A stretch of 64,000 nucleotides of DNA. Source: Cytophagales bacterium. GTDB lineage: Bacteria; Bacteroidota; Bacteroidia; Cytophagales; Spirosomataceae. Every line of letters begins with the position of its first letter. Within the stretch, counting starts at the first letter, position 1. Shown here one piece after another: positions 29,444-36,926 of this stretch. Where the stretch lies: the NCBI GenBank assembly GCA_013298025.1, contig JAAFJE010000003.1:62001-126000 (forward strand), written 5' to 3'. The translations under genes and the position numbers were made by a program. The notes beneath the pieces are model-generated. The model saw only the letters and a program-made list of their open reading frames with translations, was not told where the DNA came from and ran no database searches.

Positions 29444-30253
29444 TTACACACCGATAGCTTTGATAAAGTCGTCTGCTTTAGAAACCGTTTGTTCGATATT
29501 GCCCGTAAGGTGGTTGAAAATCCCTTCGAGCGAGTCGGAGGCTTCGGCTTCTTGGTTGAGTTCTTCAAACGTACCATCGGCTACAATTTCGCCATTGTTG
29601 AGTACCACAATTCTATCCGAAATTTTTTCTACCACATCCATCAAATGCGAAGAATAGAAAATGGTTTTGCCATAACCTTTCAGTTTTGAAAGAATTTCTT
29701 TCACCAAAATCACCGCATTGGCATCTAAACCCGACAGCGGTTCGTCTAACACAATAATATCAGGGTTATGAATCAAACCCGAAATCAACAGCACTTTCTG
29801 ACGCATTCCCTTAGAAAAGGTGTGCATCCGTTTGTCCTTGCTATCGGTCAGGTCAAACAACGCCAATAGTTCGGTGGCAGCCTTGCTTACCACGTCATCT
29901 TCCATTTTATACAATCGACCTACGAAAGTTAGGTATTCCATGGGCGTAAGCTGCTCATACAACGACGCATTTTCTGGCACATAGCCAATGCGTTTTTTTA
30001 CTTCCAAAGGTTCTTTTTTCACATCGAAGCCTAGTACCTGCACATCGCCTTCAAAATCGGAAAGCAAACCAATCACTATTTTCAAGGTTGTACTTTTTCC
30101 TGCACCGTTGGGGCCAATATACCCTACGATTTGTCCTTTATGTATATCAATGTTAATTCCCCGTAAGGCTTGCTTGCTGCCATACCACATCTTGAGATTG
30201 CGGATGCTGATGACAGGTTCTGAATGGCCAATGTTTTCTGGGTTGGTTAGCAT
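29444..30253 (-). CDS. ABC-2-type exporter ATP-binding protein
   Basis: 269 aa. Walker A GPNGAGKST near 47-55, signature FSKGMRQKVLL, Walker B IIVLDEPLSGLD, and switch YSSHLMD. The arrangement after Walker A (LKIVIGLLSDFEGDVQVLG) and the GYVPENASLYEQLT Q-loop are those of CcmA/NatA-type exporters. It is the first gene of a three-gene minus-strand operon with the permease at 27698 and a second ATPase at 26930. Confidence 0.92.
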   Translation of the reverse strand: MLTNPENIGHSEPVISIRNLKMWYGSKQALRGINIDIHKGQIVGYIGPNGAGKSTTLKIVIGLLSDFEGDVQVLGFDVKKEPLEVKKRIGYVPENASLYEQLTPMEYLTFVGRLYKMEDDVVSKAATELLALFDLTDSKDKRMHTFSKGMRQKVLLISGLIHNPDIIVLDEPLSGLDANAVILVKEILSKLKGYGKTIFYSSHLMDVVEKISDRIVVLNNGEIVADGTFEELNQEAEASDSLEGIFNHLTGNIEQTVSKADDFIKAIGV

Positions 30254-30388
30254 AGTGTCTTGTATTTCAAAAAATATACGCTTAATGTTTTAGTATAAAG
30301 TTAAGCAGGTTTTTTTAAAACTATATTTTTTCATGAAAAAATCCCTCTAAATTTAGAACAGTTTAGAACAGTTGAATTGAAATTTCTT

Positions 30389-30396
30389 TATATTTG
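30389..30396 (+). promoter_or_regulatory. Candidate -7 box for xylulokinase gene
   Basis: TATATTTG, 82 bp before the ATG, fits TAnnTTTG. A TTG lies 14 bp upstream, shorter than the usual spacing. Confidence 0.45.
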
Positions 30397-30477
30397 CTCA
30401 CATTTTACTTCTTAAAATTCCATAAAATTAAGTTGTTATTTTCATATAAATAATTTTCTGTTAAATAAAATTATATT

Positions 30478-31962
30478 ATGCTACTTCTAGGACTCGACAT
30501 TGGTACTTCTTCCATCAAAGCCTCGGTCATCGACGGCAACACAGGAGGGGTAGTGGCTTCGGCACAATACCCTGACACTGAAAATACTATTGCTGTACCA
30601 CAAGTGGGTTGGGCAGAACAAGACCCCGATATGTGGTGGGAATGTGTACGCCAAGCTATTTTCAGGTGTCATGCCTCTGGGCAGTACAACCCGAAAGATA
30701 TTGCAGCCATTGGCATTGCTTACCAAATGCACGGATTGGTGTTGGTGGACCGAGATTTGCGTGTTTTACGCCCTTCTATTATTTGGTGCGATAGCCGTGC
30801 AGTGGCCATCGGCAACGAAGCGTTTGAGGCCATTGGTGCCGACCAATGCCTAAGTCATTTGCTCAACTCGCCTGGCAACTTTACGGCTGCCAAATTGGCT
30901 TGGGTCAAAGCCAACGAGCCACGAGTGTATGGCTCTATTTATAAAATCATGTTGCCAGGCGATTTCATTGCCATGAAATTAACGGGAACAATTACCACTT
31001 CAAACTCGGCACTTTCGGAAGGCATTTTTTGGGATTTCCAAACCAACGGCGTATCGGCCGATGTCATGCAATACTTCGGTTTTCCACATACTATTTTACC
31101 CGAAATTCGTCCCGTATTTTCTAATCATGGCGAAGTATCGAGTACGGTAGCCGATTTATTAGGACTCAAAGCTGGCGTGCCTGTTTGTTACAAAGCGGGC
31201 GACCAACCCAACAATGCTTTGTCGCTCAATGTATTAGAACCCGGCGAAGTGGCAGCCACCGCAGGCACTTCGGGTGTGGTGTATTCGGTATCAGACCAAA
31301 TCAGCTATGACCCCCTTTCAAGAGTCAATACCTTTGCCCACGTCAATCACGAATGGAACAGCCTGAATCGTTTGGGGACATTGTTGTGCGTAAATGGCAC
31401 GGGTATTTTGAACCGTTGGATAAAAGACAATGTAGCAGGTGGACTAGGCTATGCTGCCATGAATGAAGCCGCAGCCACAGTAGCACCAGGTGCCAACAAC
31501 TTGTACATTTTGCCTTTTGGCAACGGTGCAGAAAGGGTTTTATCTAACAAAACCGTCGATGCTACGTTCTCTGGTATCAATTTCAACATTCATAGCAAGG
31601 CTCATATCATCAGGGCGGCACAAGAAGGCATTGCGTTTTCTTTGAAATATGGCGTTGACATCATGGCAAGCATTGGCACAGCACCCAAAGTGATTCGGGC
31701 AGGCAAAGCCAATATGTTTTTAAGCGATGTATTTGCCGAAGCGTTGGTCAATAGTATTGGCGTTGCCGTAGAATTGTACGACACCGATGGGGCAAAAGGT
31801 GCAGCCTTGGGGGCAGGTATTGGCAAGGGCTTTTTCAATGCTCCGCAAGAAGCATTTTCGACCATGAAGCCTATCGGCACAATCGTTCCGCAGGCACATT
31901 TGGTAGCCCAATACCAAGAAGTATATCAAGGCTGGAAAGCACTTTTACAGACGAAGCTATAA
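30478..31962 (+). CDS. xylB: Xylulokinase, FGGY family
   Basis: 494 aa, typical for bacterial XylB. It phosphorylates D-xylulose to xylulose 5-phosphate for the pentose phosphate pathway. FGGY features are clear: LLGLDIGTSSIKASV at the N-terminus, GWAEQDPDMWWECV near 43, AIGIAYQMHGLVLVD near 80, the substrate region SIIWCDSRA, catalytic Asp in YKAGDQPNNAL near 243, AATAGTSGVVY, and the C-terminal GAALGAGIG. No xylose isomerase or transporter is in the window. Single gene with strong terminator. Close relatives phosphorylate other ketoses, but the xylulose assignment is the most likely. Confidence 0.88.
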   Translation: MLLLGLDIGTSSIKASVIDGNTGGVVASAQYPDTENTIAVPQVGWAEQDPDMWWECVRQAIFRCHASGQYNPKDIAAIGIAYQMHGLVLVDRDLRVLRPSIIWCDSRAVAIGNEAFEAIGADQCLSHLLNSPGNFTAAKLAWVKANEPRVYGSIYKIMLPGDFIAMKLTGTITTSNSALSEGIFWDFQTNGVSADVMQYFGFPHTILPEIRPVFSNHGEVSSTVADLLGLKAGVPVCYKAGDQPNNALSLNVLEPGEVAATAGTSGVVYSVSDQISYDPLSRVNTFAHVNHEWNSLNRLGTLLCVNGTGILNRWIKDNVAGGLGYAAMNEAAATVAPGANNLYILPFGNGAERVLSNKTVDATFSGINFNIHSKAHIIRAAQEGIAFSLKYGVDIMASIGTAPKVIRAGKANMFLSDVFAEALVNSIGVAVELYDTDGAKGAALGAGIGKGFFNAPQEAFSTMKPIGTIVPQAHLVAQYQEVYQGWKALLQTKL

Positions 31963-31987
31963 CTACAGGTTATAATGACTTGATACA

Positions 31988-32020
31988 ATAGGGTTGGCAA
32001 TACTTGTTTGCCAACCCTAT
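31988..32020 (+). terminator. Intrinsic terminator of xylB
   Basis: ATAGGGTTGGCAA / TTGCCAACCCTAT stem with a T-rich tail, 26 bp after the stop. Confidence 0.88.
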
Positions 32021-32227
32021 TTTTATGTTTTTTACAATAGTATAATTTTAAGATATTTTATTGTGAATATTATTTTATTTAATTTGTATATTCCTAAGAA
32101 AATTCCTGTGTATTTGTGTTACTTTTTACTTACGTAGCCTCATACATGAAGTACGCTATTTGATATAAGCATATTATTTTTCTGTAAAAAATACATGTTG
32201 ATACATTAATTGGGGTAATGTTATTAT

Positions 32228-32690
32228 TTAACTGATGATGTTTTGATTATAATGATATGCCCAAAGCTTAAAATGGAGGTTAAGCATATATTCTTTTTTA
32301 GAAAAAGATAGCGTTTTACGGACAAATCTACTGAATCTTTGCCTAATAGTGTTATTTAGTCGTTCAATGTGAGCAGTTTCCCCGGTTTCTTTTCCGACTT
32401 TGGCATGAGTTTTATTTGGAATACAGTTATATGATTTCCAAAAATCACTAAAACTATTACATTTTAAAAATTCGTAAGGTAATTTTCGCCATAATCGTTT
32501 ACAAGATTCCATACTACCATCTCCAATGAAAAATGAAACGATTTGTCTATTTTGGCGATTCTCAACTATCCAAATACGTACTTGATTGATTTTTAAAAGT
32601 ACAAAATGGAATATCTCGTCGGGGATGCCTAGTCAACCTCTAAAATAGCATTATTATTTTCAGTGGGTAAAATGGTTGTCTTAAAATTAG
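32228..32690 (-). pseudogene. insB: IS1 transposase catalytic part (insB), interrupted by a 14-bp insertion
   Basis: Entered by -1 slippage on A8 at the end of insA, the frame reads AKSLANFKTTILPT...AILEVD and meets a TAG. Expected continuation is E-I-F-H-F; instead 14 extra bases (TAGGCATCCCCGAC) lie between GTTGAC and GAGATATTC, flanked by GAC on both sides. Downstream the frame resumes with HFVLLKINQVRIWIVENR and ends with the DDE-type C-terminus (TAHIERLNNTIRQRFSRF, LSFSKKEYMLNLHF). The last 94 codons are open. Without repair no full transposase is made. Confidence 0.85.
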
Positions 32691-32956
32691 CTAAAGATTT
32701 GGCTTTTTTTTAATAATTTGTAAACTGTAAAGTGACTAACACCAAAAATACGACCAATTGAGCGAAGGCTATTTCGCTCTTCATAGCTCTTTGATAAAGC
32801 GTCAAGGTCTATGTTTTCAGTCTTTTTTACCGAAATTAGAACCCGACAACAACCACAATCTTTGCATTTGTAGGTTTGTGAACCCGATTTGTTTTTACCA
32901 TTGAGAACAATATTTTCGCTCTCACAACTCTTACATCTATGTTTGCTAACAACCAT
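32687..32956 (-). CDS. insA: IS1 InsA, zinc-ribbon DNA-binding protein
   Basis: 89 aa. The Cys4 zinc ribbon is visible as CKSCES and CKDCGC, followed by a helix-turn-helix (SKSYEERNSLRSIGRIFGVS). This is the usual IS1 InsA, which binds the ends and represses transposition unless translation shifts into insB. Its stop follows the A8 slippery site. Confidence 0.88.
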   Translation of the reverse strand: MVVSKHRCKSCESENIVLNGKNKSGSQTYKCKDCGCCRVLISVKKTENIDLDALSKSYEERNSLRSIGRIFGVSHFTVYKLLKKSQIFS

Positions 32957-33192
32957 TTTTTTATTCTTTTTTATATTTTACAAAAATACAAATCAGGTAC
33001 TAAATAACACTACCAGTTTTTTATATTTTAGTGGTCATTCGTGTATTACTGGCAACGTGCAGGGCTTGTGTCAGGTGGGGGAAGTTTAGCATCCTAATTG
33101 AGCCTTATCACCTTATTCTATTTTGTAATGTTCAATAACTTCCGTTAGCCCAATTTGCTACAAACCCATATTGGCTGTAGTGCTTTTACTCG

Positions 33193-33666
33193 CTACGATT
33201 GGGTTTTGAATAAGTTTATGTTTGTTGTCAGTAAGTCTGAAAGTTTTTTTCTATCTGATTTATTTTTTGTCTTTTGAAACCAATTCTTCTTGATATAATG
33301 CCGATAAAATGCCCACTCGTGATTTTTGTTTTCGATGTCCGATAAAACACTAACCAAATAGTCAAGGTGGTTTGTATTCCACGCCCAAATAGTTTCGTTG
33401 CGAATGTTTATTTTGTTAAGTAATTCAAAATTTTTAACATCGTCCCACTCAATCGTTTTTCTTTTTAAGCAATAATTACACTCAAAGTTCCATTCATGTC
33501 TGTACGAAGCGATGTCAATAAAAAACTCGACTGCTGTCGGTGCGTCAATATTTGTCAATGTACTTGGTTTTGAACAATTACAACATAAAACTTCTATTTT
33601 TCGTGGGAAATAAAAGTGTGCGTATTTTATATGTGTCTGTCCGCCACCATGAAGTGAGCTATACAT
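33193..33666 (-). CDS. Hypothetical protein with two CxxC pairs
   Basis: 157 aa. CCNCSK near residue 29 and CNYCLKRK near 63 form a likely zinc-binding knuckle; the C-terminal half is helical and basic. No family recognised. It is the leftmost of a run of minus-strand accessory genes whose gaps carry attC-like inverted repeats. Codon use is AT-rich compared with xylB. Confidence 0.6.
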   Translation of the reverse strand: MYSSLHGGGQTHIKYAHFYFPRKIEVLCCNCSKPSTLTNIDAPTAVEFFIDIASYRHEWNFECNYCLKRKTIEWDDVKNFELLNKINIRNETIWAWNTNHLDYLVSVLSDIENKNHEWAFYRHYIKKNWFQKTKNKSDRKKLSDLLTTNINLFKTQS

Positions 33667-33704
33667 AAGTTAGTTTGTCTTTTATTTACGTTTCATAGCA
33701 TGAC

Positions 33705-33851
33705 CGCCAACGGAAAAGTGTTTGCGAAGGGCGGGGTTAAATAGCAATCCATTGCCCTACGCACAAAGTTTGCGGTGCGCCGCTGCGATAGAAAGTACAA
33801 ATGCCTAAATTACGCACATCTGCTCGCCTTTTCGCAAACATAATGTTGGGC
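33705..33851 (-). repeat. attC-like imperfect inverted repeat a
   Basis: In gene orientation it starts GCCCAAC 8 nt after the stop of the 33859 gene, runs into TGTTTGCGAAAAGGCG, and closes with CGCCCTTCGCAAACA and CCGTTGGCGG. The outer boxes fit RYYYAAC and GTT; the arms pair over about 16 bp. An inner GC-rich hairpin (TGCGGTGCGCCGCTGCG) is present. Confidence 0.65.
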
Positions 33852-33858
33852 ACAGTTT

Positions 33859-34740
33859 TTACTCTTTTTCGTTACGCAGTTGCTCCACTTGTTCCACTGA
33901 TAAACCTGTTATTTTAGAAATAAACTCATTTTTAGGACCCTCTATAATTGCATTTTTTGCAATTTCAACTGCTTTTTTATGGTTTTCGTCCTTGCGTATT
34001 TTTTCCTCTGCTTCTGCTTGCAAAGAGAGTGCTTCGCTTGCTTTGAGGTGCAAATAGTCTAAATAACGATTATAACCATACTGTTGTTCTTTATCCAACC
34101 GCATAAGGTCTAAAACTTCTTTTGCCTCTGCCAAGCCCTTTGCTTTGAACTCGTCTTTTACCTCGCTATTTTTCAAGAAATAAATCCATTCGTCTAAGGT
34201 GTCTTTTGCAATGTCGTTGAATTGATTAACTTTGATAATATAGTATTCAGGAAAAATATCGGAAACTTCTTTTTTAGCAAAAGTTTGTTTCTGCTGTATA
34301 GAAAGTTGCAAAGTGTCTTTTTCGTGTAAACCTTCAAAGGTTGTTTTACCTTTGTAAACATAGTCTTTTCCTTGTCCTAAATCAAAGTAAACGACATTGA
34401 TAGAAATTACTTTTTTGATTTGCGAATAAGCCTGCCCCAAACTCAAATGTTCTGCCAATGCTTTGGAACTACCATAAGCCATTCTATGAAAATAGTCTAT
34501 CTCGTAAGTATTTTGAATTTCAATAATAACCAACTCGTTTTTTGAATTTTGGGTCAAAATATCCACTCGGTTGTATTTGTCATCATCAGTTTCTTGATTA
34601 CCCTCACTCTCTAAAATTCTATCTATTTTGATGTTGTCAAATAAAAGTTCAGATAAAAAACCCTCTAACACAACAAAGTTAGCCTTGTTGCGAAGTAGTT
34701 TTTTGACTGCCCAATCAAAACGAATTAGTTTTTTGCCCAT
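33859..34740 (-). CDS. Rpn-family recombination-promoting nuclease / PDDEXK_2 protein
   Basis: 293 aa. RFDWAVKKLLRNKANFVVLEGFLSELL is the typical start of Rpn/PDDEXK_2 proteins. The PD-(D/E)XK core is seen as RVDILTQN (Asp) followed by ELVIIEIQN (Glu-x-Gln in place of ExK), then YFHRMAYGSSKAL. The C-terminus is a Lys/Glu-rich coiled coil. Rpn proteins are DNA nucleases related to transposase-like families and are mobile in genomes. It stands as a single cassette-like gene between attC-like repeats. Confidence 0.85.
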   Translation of the reverse strand: MGKKLIRFDWAVKKLLRNKANFVVLEGFLSELLFDNIKIDRILESEGNQETDDDKYNRVDILTQNSKNELVIIEIQNTYEIDYFHRMAYGSSKALAEHLSLGQAYSQIKKVISINVVYFDLGQGKDYVYKGKTTFEGLHEKDTLQLSIQQKQTFAKKEVSDIFPEYYIIKVNQFNDIAKDTLDEWIYFLKNSEVKDEFKAKGLAEAKEVLDLMRLDKEQQYGYNRYLDYLHLKASEALSLQAEAEEKIRKDENHKKAVEIAKNAIIEGPKNEFISKITGLSVEQVEQLRNEKE

Positions 34741-34813
34741 AAATTTTTTGATTTTATTTCCAGCAAATGTAATTGAATTTAGGGTAAGTCTTAATTGACT
34801 TACCCTGAGTTAT

Positions 34814-34948
34814 TTACTTTTTGACGACAAATCCACATTTTACACAACTGTAATATTCTTCTCCACGAGGGCCGTATCTATCAAAAGATAAACTCCCAGT
34901 TAGACAATTTGGGCATTTACCGCCACTAGACAATTTGTGTGTTCTCAA
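34814..34948 (-). CDS. Small zinc-ribbon ORF, 44 aa, no ATG start
   Basis: From TTG 34948 the frame reads LRTHKLSSGGKCPNC, then FDRYGPRGEEYYSCVKCGF and VVKK. The CPNC...CVKC pair is a clean zinc ribbon. An in-frame stop lies about 40 bp upstream, and no ATG or GTG is present, so translation would need TTG, or the start has been lost. It may be a recently decayed small gene. Confidence 0.45.
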   Translation of the reverse strand: MRTHKLSSGGKCPNCLTGSLSFDRYGPRGEEYYSCVKCGFVVKK

Positions 34949-35104
34949 CTTCTGACAGTATTTATTGAGAAGTCTGTTGTTTTAGATTTGTTGTTTCCGA
35001 GCAAAACAGTATTACACATAAATTATCAAAAGTTAAAATTTTGCCTATTCTATAAACTTTTCGGCTTCCGTTAGTCAATTTTTATGTTTTTTTTCAATTG
35101 TGCT

Positions 35105-35233
35105 TAATGGTTTACGTACTGGCGATGTGGCGGATTTTTAGCACTAAAGTTCAATAGAATGACTACTGTTGAACCTTGCACAAATGTTTCATAGAAGCAC
35201 TTGTGCCGCCATATTGCCAAACTGCTGTTATCT
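35105..35233 (-). repeat. attC-like imperfect inverted repeat e
   Basis: In gene orientation: GATAACAGCAGTTTGGCAAT with TGGCGG, and the closing arm CCGCCACATCGCCAG with CCATTA. Arms match 12 of 14 bases at the core. The TAA stop of the 35228 gene is part of the first box. Confidence 0.65.
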
Positions 35234-36220
35234 GCTGTGCATTTTTATTTTGTTTGTCAAATAATCAAGTGTTAATGGTTCTGTATAGTCAATTTCAATT
35301 AGTATTATTCCAAGTTGTGAGCAAAGTTGTCTTTTCCTTTCGTCACGCATTTGCAATTTTTCAAATGCTTCATCGCCACCCCAAGCGTTAATTGGGTGAA
35401 GATGTTGTTGTCCTTGATATTCAAATGCTATTTTATGTTCAGGAACATAAACGTCTAACTCTAATTTTTCAAGCCAACTTGGTCGTATATGTCGTTCAAT
35501 TGTGCATAACGGATATGCGTTACAAACCAAATTAAATAAAATAGTTTCACTTACCCAACCGTCACCAATTTTTCTGAATCCAAACTCTTGTCTTGTGGAA
35601 TTTTCGGGTAGTTTTTTAATTTCTTTATAGCATTTAATCGCTAATTGTTTTTCTTCTTCGCTTAAAAATGTAGGATTGTCGGTAAGCATTTTTTTTGATA
35701 GAGTTAGTTTTTCAGCAATTTCAGGCGGACAAATGTCGGGAAGAAATTCATAATTCAAAAAACCAATTTTTAGAGGTGCCAATTGAATATACCAACCATA
35801 ATATTGTTTGAAATTACCGCCATACATTTCATGACACCATCGCATAGTTGGTGTTGCCATATTGCAACGATGACAAAGTTTCGGGCGAAATTTAAAAATG
35901 TCAGTAATACAGTTTTCAGGTTTTATCTTGTCAAAATAGTATTTCGGAAATGGTGGTTGCCAAGGTATTCTTGTTATTTTTTGTTTGTCATCTGAAAGAG
36001 ATCCTGATAATTCAAAGTAGTTCTTTACGGCTTGTTCGGAACACGAACAAATATAATGTTCGCTGTCTCGTTTTTCCGAAAACGAAATGAATGTTCCATA
36101 ATGTTCAGGATAGTGAACATAAGGTAACGGTAAACTTTCTAATTTGGTAGGTGAACGCAAAGCAACTTCTGGAAAATCAGTAATTTCATAAGCGATATTT
36201 CGTGTTGTTTTGTTTGTCAT
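35228..36220 (-). CDS. Zinc-knuckle plus restriction-endonuclease-like (Vsr/EDxHD-type) protein
   Basis: 330 aa from ATG 36220; an upstream in-frame extension would be encoded by the neighbouring inverted repeat and is rejected. The N-terminal half has CSCSE and CHRCN, a likely treble-clef or ribbon. The C-terminal 90 residues look like a PD-(D/E)XK fold of the Vsr/EDxHD type: LELDVYVPEHKIAFEYQG with QQHLHP, then RDERKRQLCSQLGIILIEI. Catalytic candidates are the Asp of ELDVY, the Glu of FEYQG and QxH. It could be a homing-type or defence nuclease. No partner gene. Confidence 0.6.
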   Translation of the reverse strand: MTNKTTRNIAYEITDFPEVALRSPTKLESLPLPYVHYPEHYGTFISFSEKRDSEHYICSCSEQAVKNYFELSGSLSDDKQKITRIPWQPPFPKYYFDKIKPENCITDIFKFRPKLCHRCNMATPTMRWCHEMYGGNFKQYYGWYIQLAPLKIGFLNYEFLPDICPPEIAEKLTLSKKMLTDNPTFLSEEEKQLAIKCYKEIKKLPENSTRQEFGFRKIGDGWVSETILFNLVCNAYPLCTIERHIRPSWLEKLELDVYVPEHKIAFEYQGQQHLHPINAWGGDEAFEKLQMRDERKRQLCSQLGIILIEIDYTEPLTLDYLTNKIKMHSR

Positions 36221-36241
36221 TTTGCGTGTCGTTTTTGCATT

Positions 36242-36380
36242 GCAGGTAATGGATAGAGCTTGACGAAGGGCGGGGATTGAACAGCACCGCACTTCAAACA
36301 AGCACAAAAGTAAATAAAAAGCACTACCCTACAAATTAGCACTTCAGCCCCACTTTTCGCCAAGCCAATGTTGGCTAATG
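36242..36380 (-). repeat. attC-like imperfect inverted repeat c
   Basis: In gene orientation it starts AGCCAACATTGGCTTGGCGA with AAAGTGGGGC, 3 nt after the 36384 stop, and closes with CCCCGCCCTTCGTCAAGC and CCATTACC. Confidence 0.6.
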
Positions 36381-36383
36381 TTT

Positions 36384-36599
36384 TTATTGGTATCCGTTTT
36401 TAACCTCGCTATTTCTCATTATATAAGAGTTAAGTCCTTCCCCTTTTTGGGCAAGTTCAACCATATTGTTGAAATGATTAACTCCAATATTTGATACTGG
36501 ATAGGTATAAATCTTACCACTTGAAAAACGAATACGAATATAGTCGCTACCAATTTCGTAACCTGATATTCCTGAATTAGGATTGCTGTATGGTGTCAT
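36384..36599 (-). CDS. KTSC-like small protein
   Basis: 71 aa. The pattern GYEIGSDYIRIRFSSGKIYTY followed by LAQKGEGLNSYIMRN resembles the KTSC domain, a short beta-rich module found alone or fused to RNA-related proteins. No signal peptide. It is bounded on its 3' side by an attC-like repeat. Confidence 0.6.
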   Translation of the reverse strand: MTPYSNPNSGISGYEIGSDYIRIRFSSGKIYTYPVSNIGVNHFNNMVELAQKGEGLNSYIMRNSEVKNGYQ

Positions 36600-36857
36600 A
36601 GGTTTGAAAGTTTATATTTTTACTAAGTTATTGAATGCACTAATTATTTGAGGGCAAATGTCATCTTTTTTTATGTACTTTGACAAAAGTTCAGCACTTG
36701 CTCTTCCTTTATCTGGAAGTTTATCATCTATGATATGTCTTTTGTCCTCTCTAACTTTTTCTTTTTTTAGAAAACTACGAAGTTTAGGGTAAAATTAATT
36801 TATTGTCGCTTTAGCTCATTTATAATTACCCATAACAATTGTGCAACCACTACAATC
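36600..36857 (-). pseudogene. Gene fragment without a start (36612-36794)
   Basis: A 60-codon open frame on the minus strand (36794 to the TAA at 36612) reads LRSFLKKEKVREDKRHIIDD, then LPDKGRASAELLSKYI and ends NNLVKI. There is no ATG, GTG or TTG start and a stop precedes it directly. It looks like the 3' end of a gene cut at its 5' side. The family is not recognised. Confidence 0.4.
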
Positions 36858-36860
36858 TTA
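36829..36860 (-). repeat. attC-like right half, site h
   Basis: In gene orientation TAAGATTGTAGTGGTTGCAC then AATTGTTATGGG. The same string with a few changes recurs at 41422-41453. It begins exactly where the HsdS relic stops. Confidence 0.5.
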
Positions 36861-36926
36861 GTACTGAATACTTTTCGCAACCTCTCCCAATTTAACTTCA
36901 ATCCAATCTTCTTTCATTTTATTCAT
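36858..36926 (-). pseudogene. hsdS: HsdS (type I specificity subunit) N-terminal remnant
   Basis: ATG 36926, overlapping the DUF1016 stop by 8 bp, starts MNKMKEDWIEVKLGEVAKS and ends at TAA after 22 codons. The W...VKLGEV motif is the classic start of HsdS target-recognition domain 1. The rest of the gene is gone, and the break coincides with the repeated string of site h. Confidence 0.6.

Larger units (their letters stand above)
32214..33014 (-). mobile_element. IS1-family insertion sequence, 801 bp, transposase disrupted
   Basis: Terminal inverted repeats: right end GGTAGTGTTATTTAG read inward on the minus strand, left end GGTAATGTTATTATTTAA. The size fits IS1. Inside are insA and an interrupted insB with an A8 slippery run between them. 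The 9-bp flanks (ATTAATTGG on the left, AGTTTTTTA on the right) do not match, so no target duplication remains. Confidence 0.88.

Noticed and set aside
26930-32020. ABC operon and xylB as part of the acquired segment
   Set aside because: Their base composition and codon use look like the core genes outside, so I treat them as chromosomal genes enclosed by, not carried in with, the mosaic parts.
33859-34740. Calling the Rpn-like gene a transposase of an insertion sequence
   Set aside because: No terminal inverted repeats or target duplication of an IS surround it; it is flanked by attC-like repeats instead.
36221-36307. N-terminal extension of the Vsr-like gene
   Set aside because: The extension would be translated from the arm of an attC-like repeat; ATG 36220 gives a normal start.
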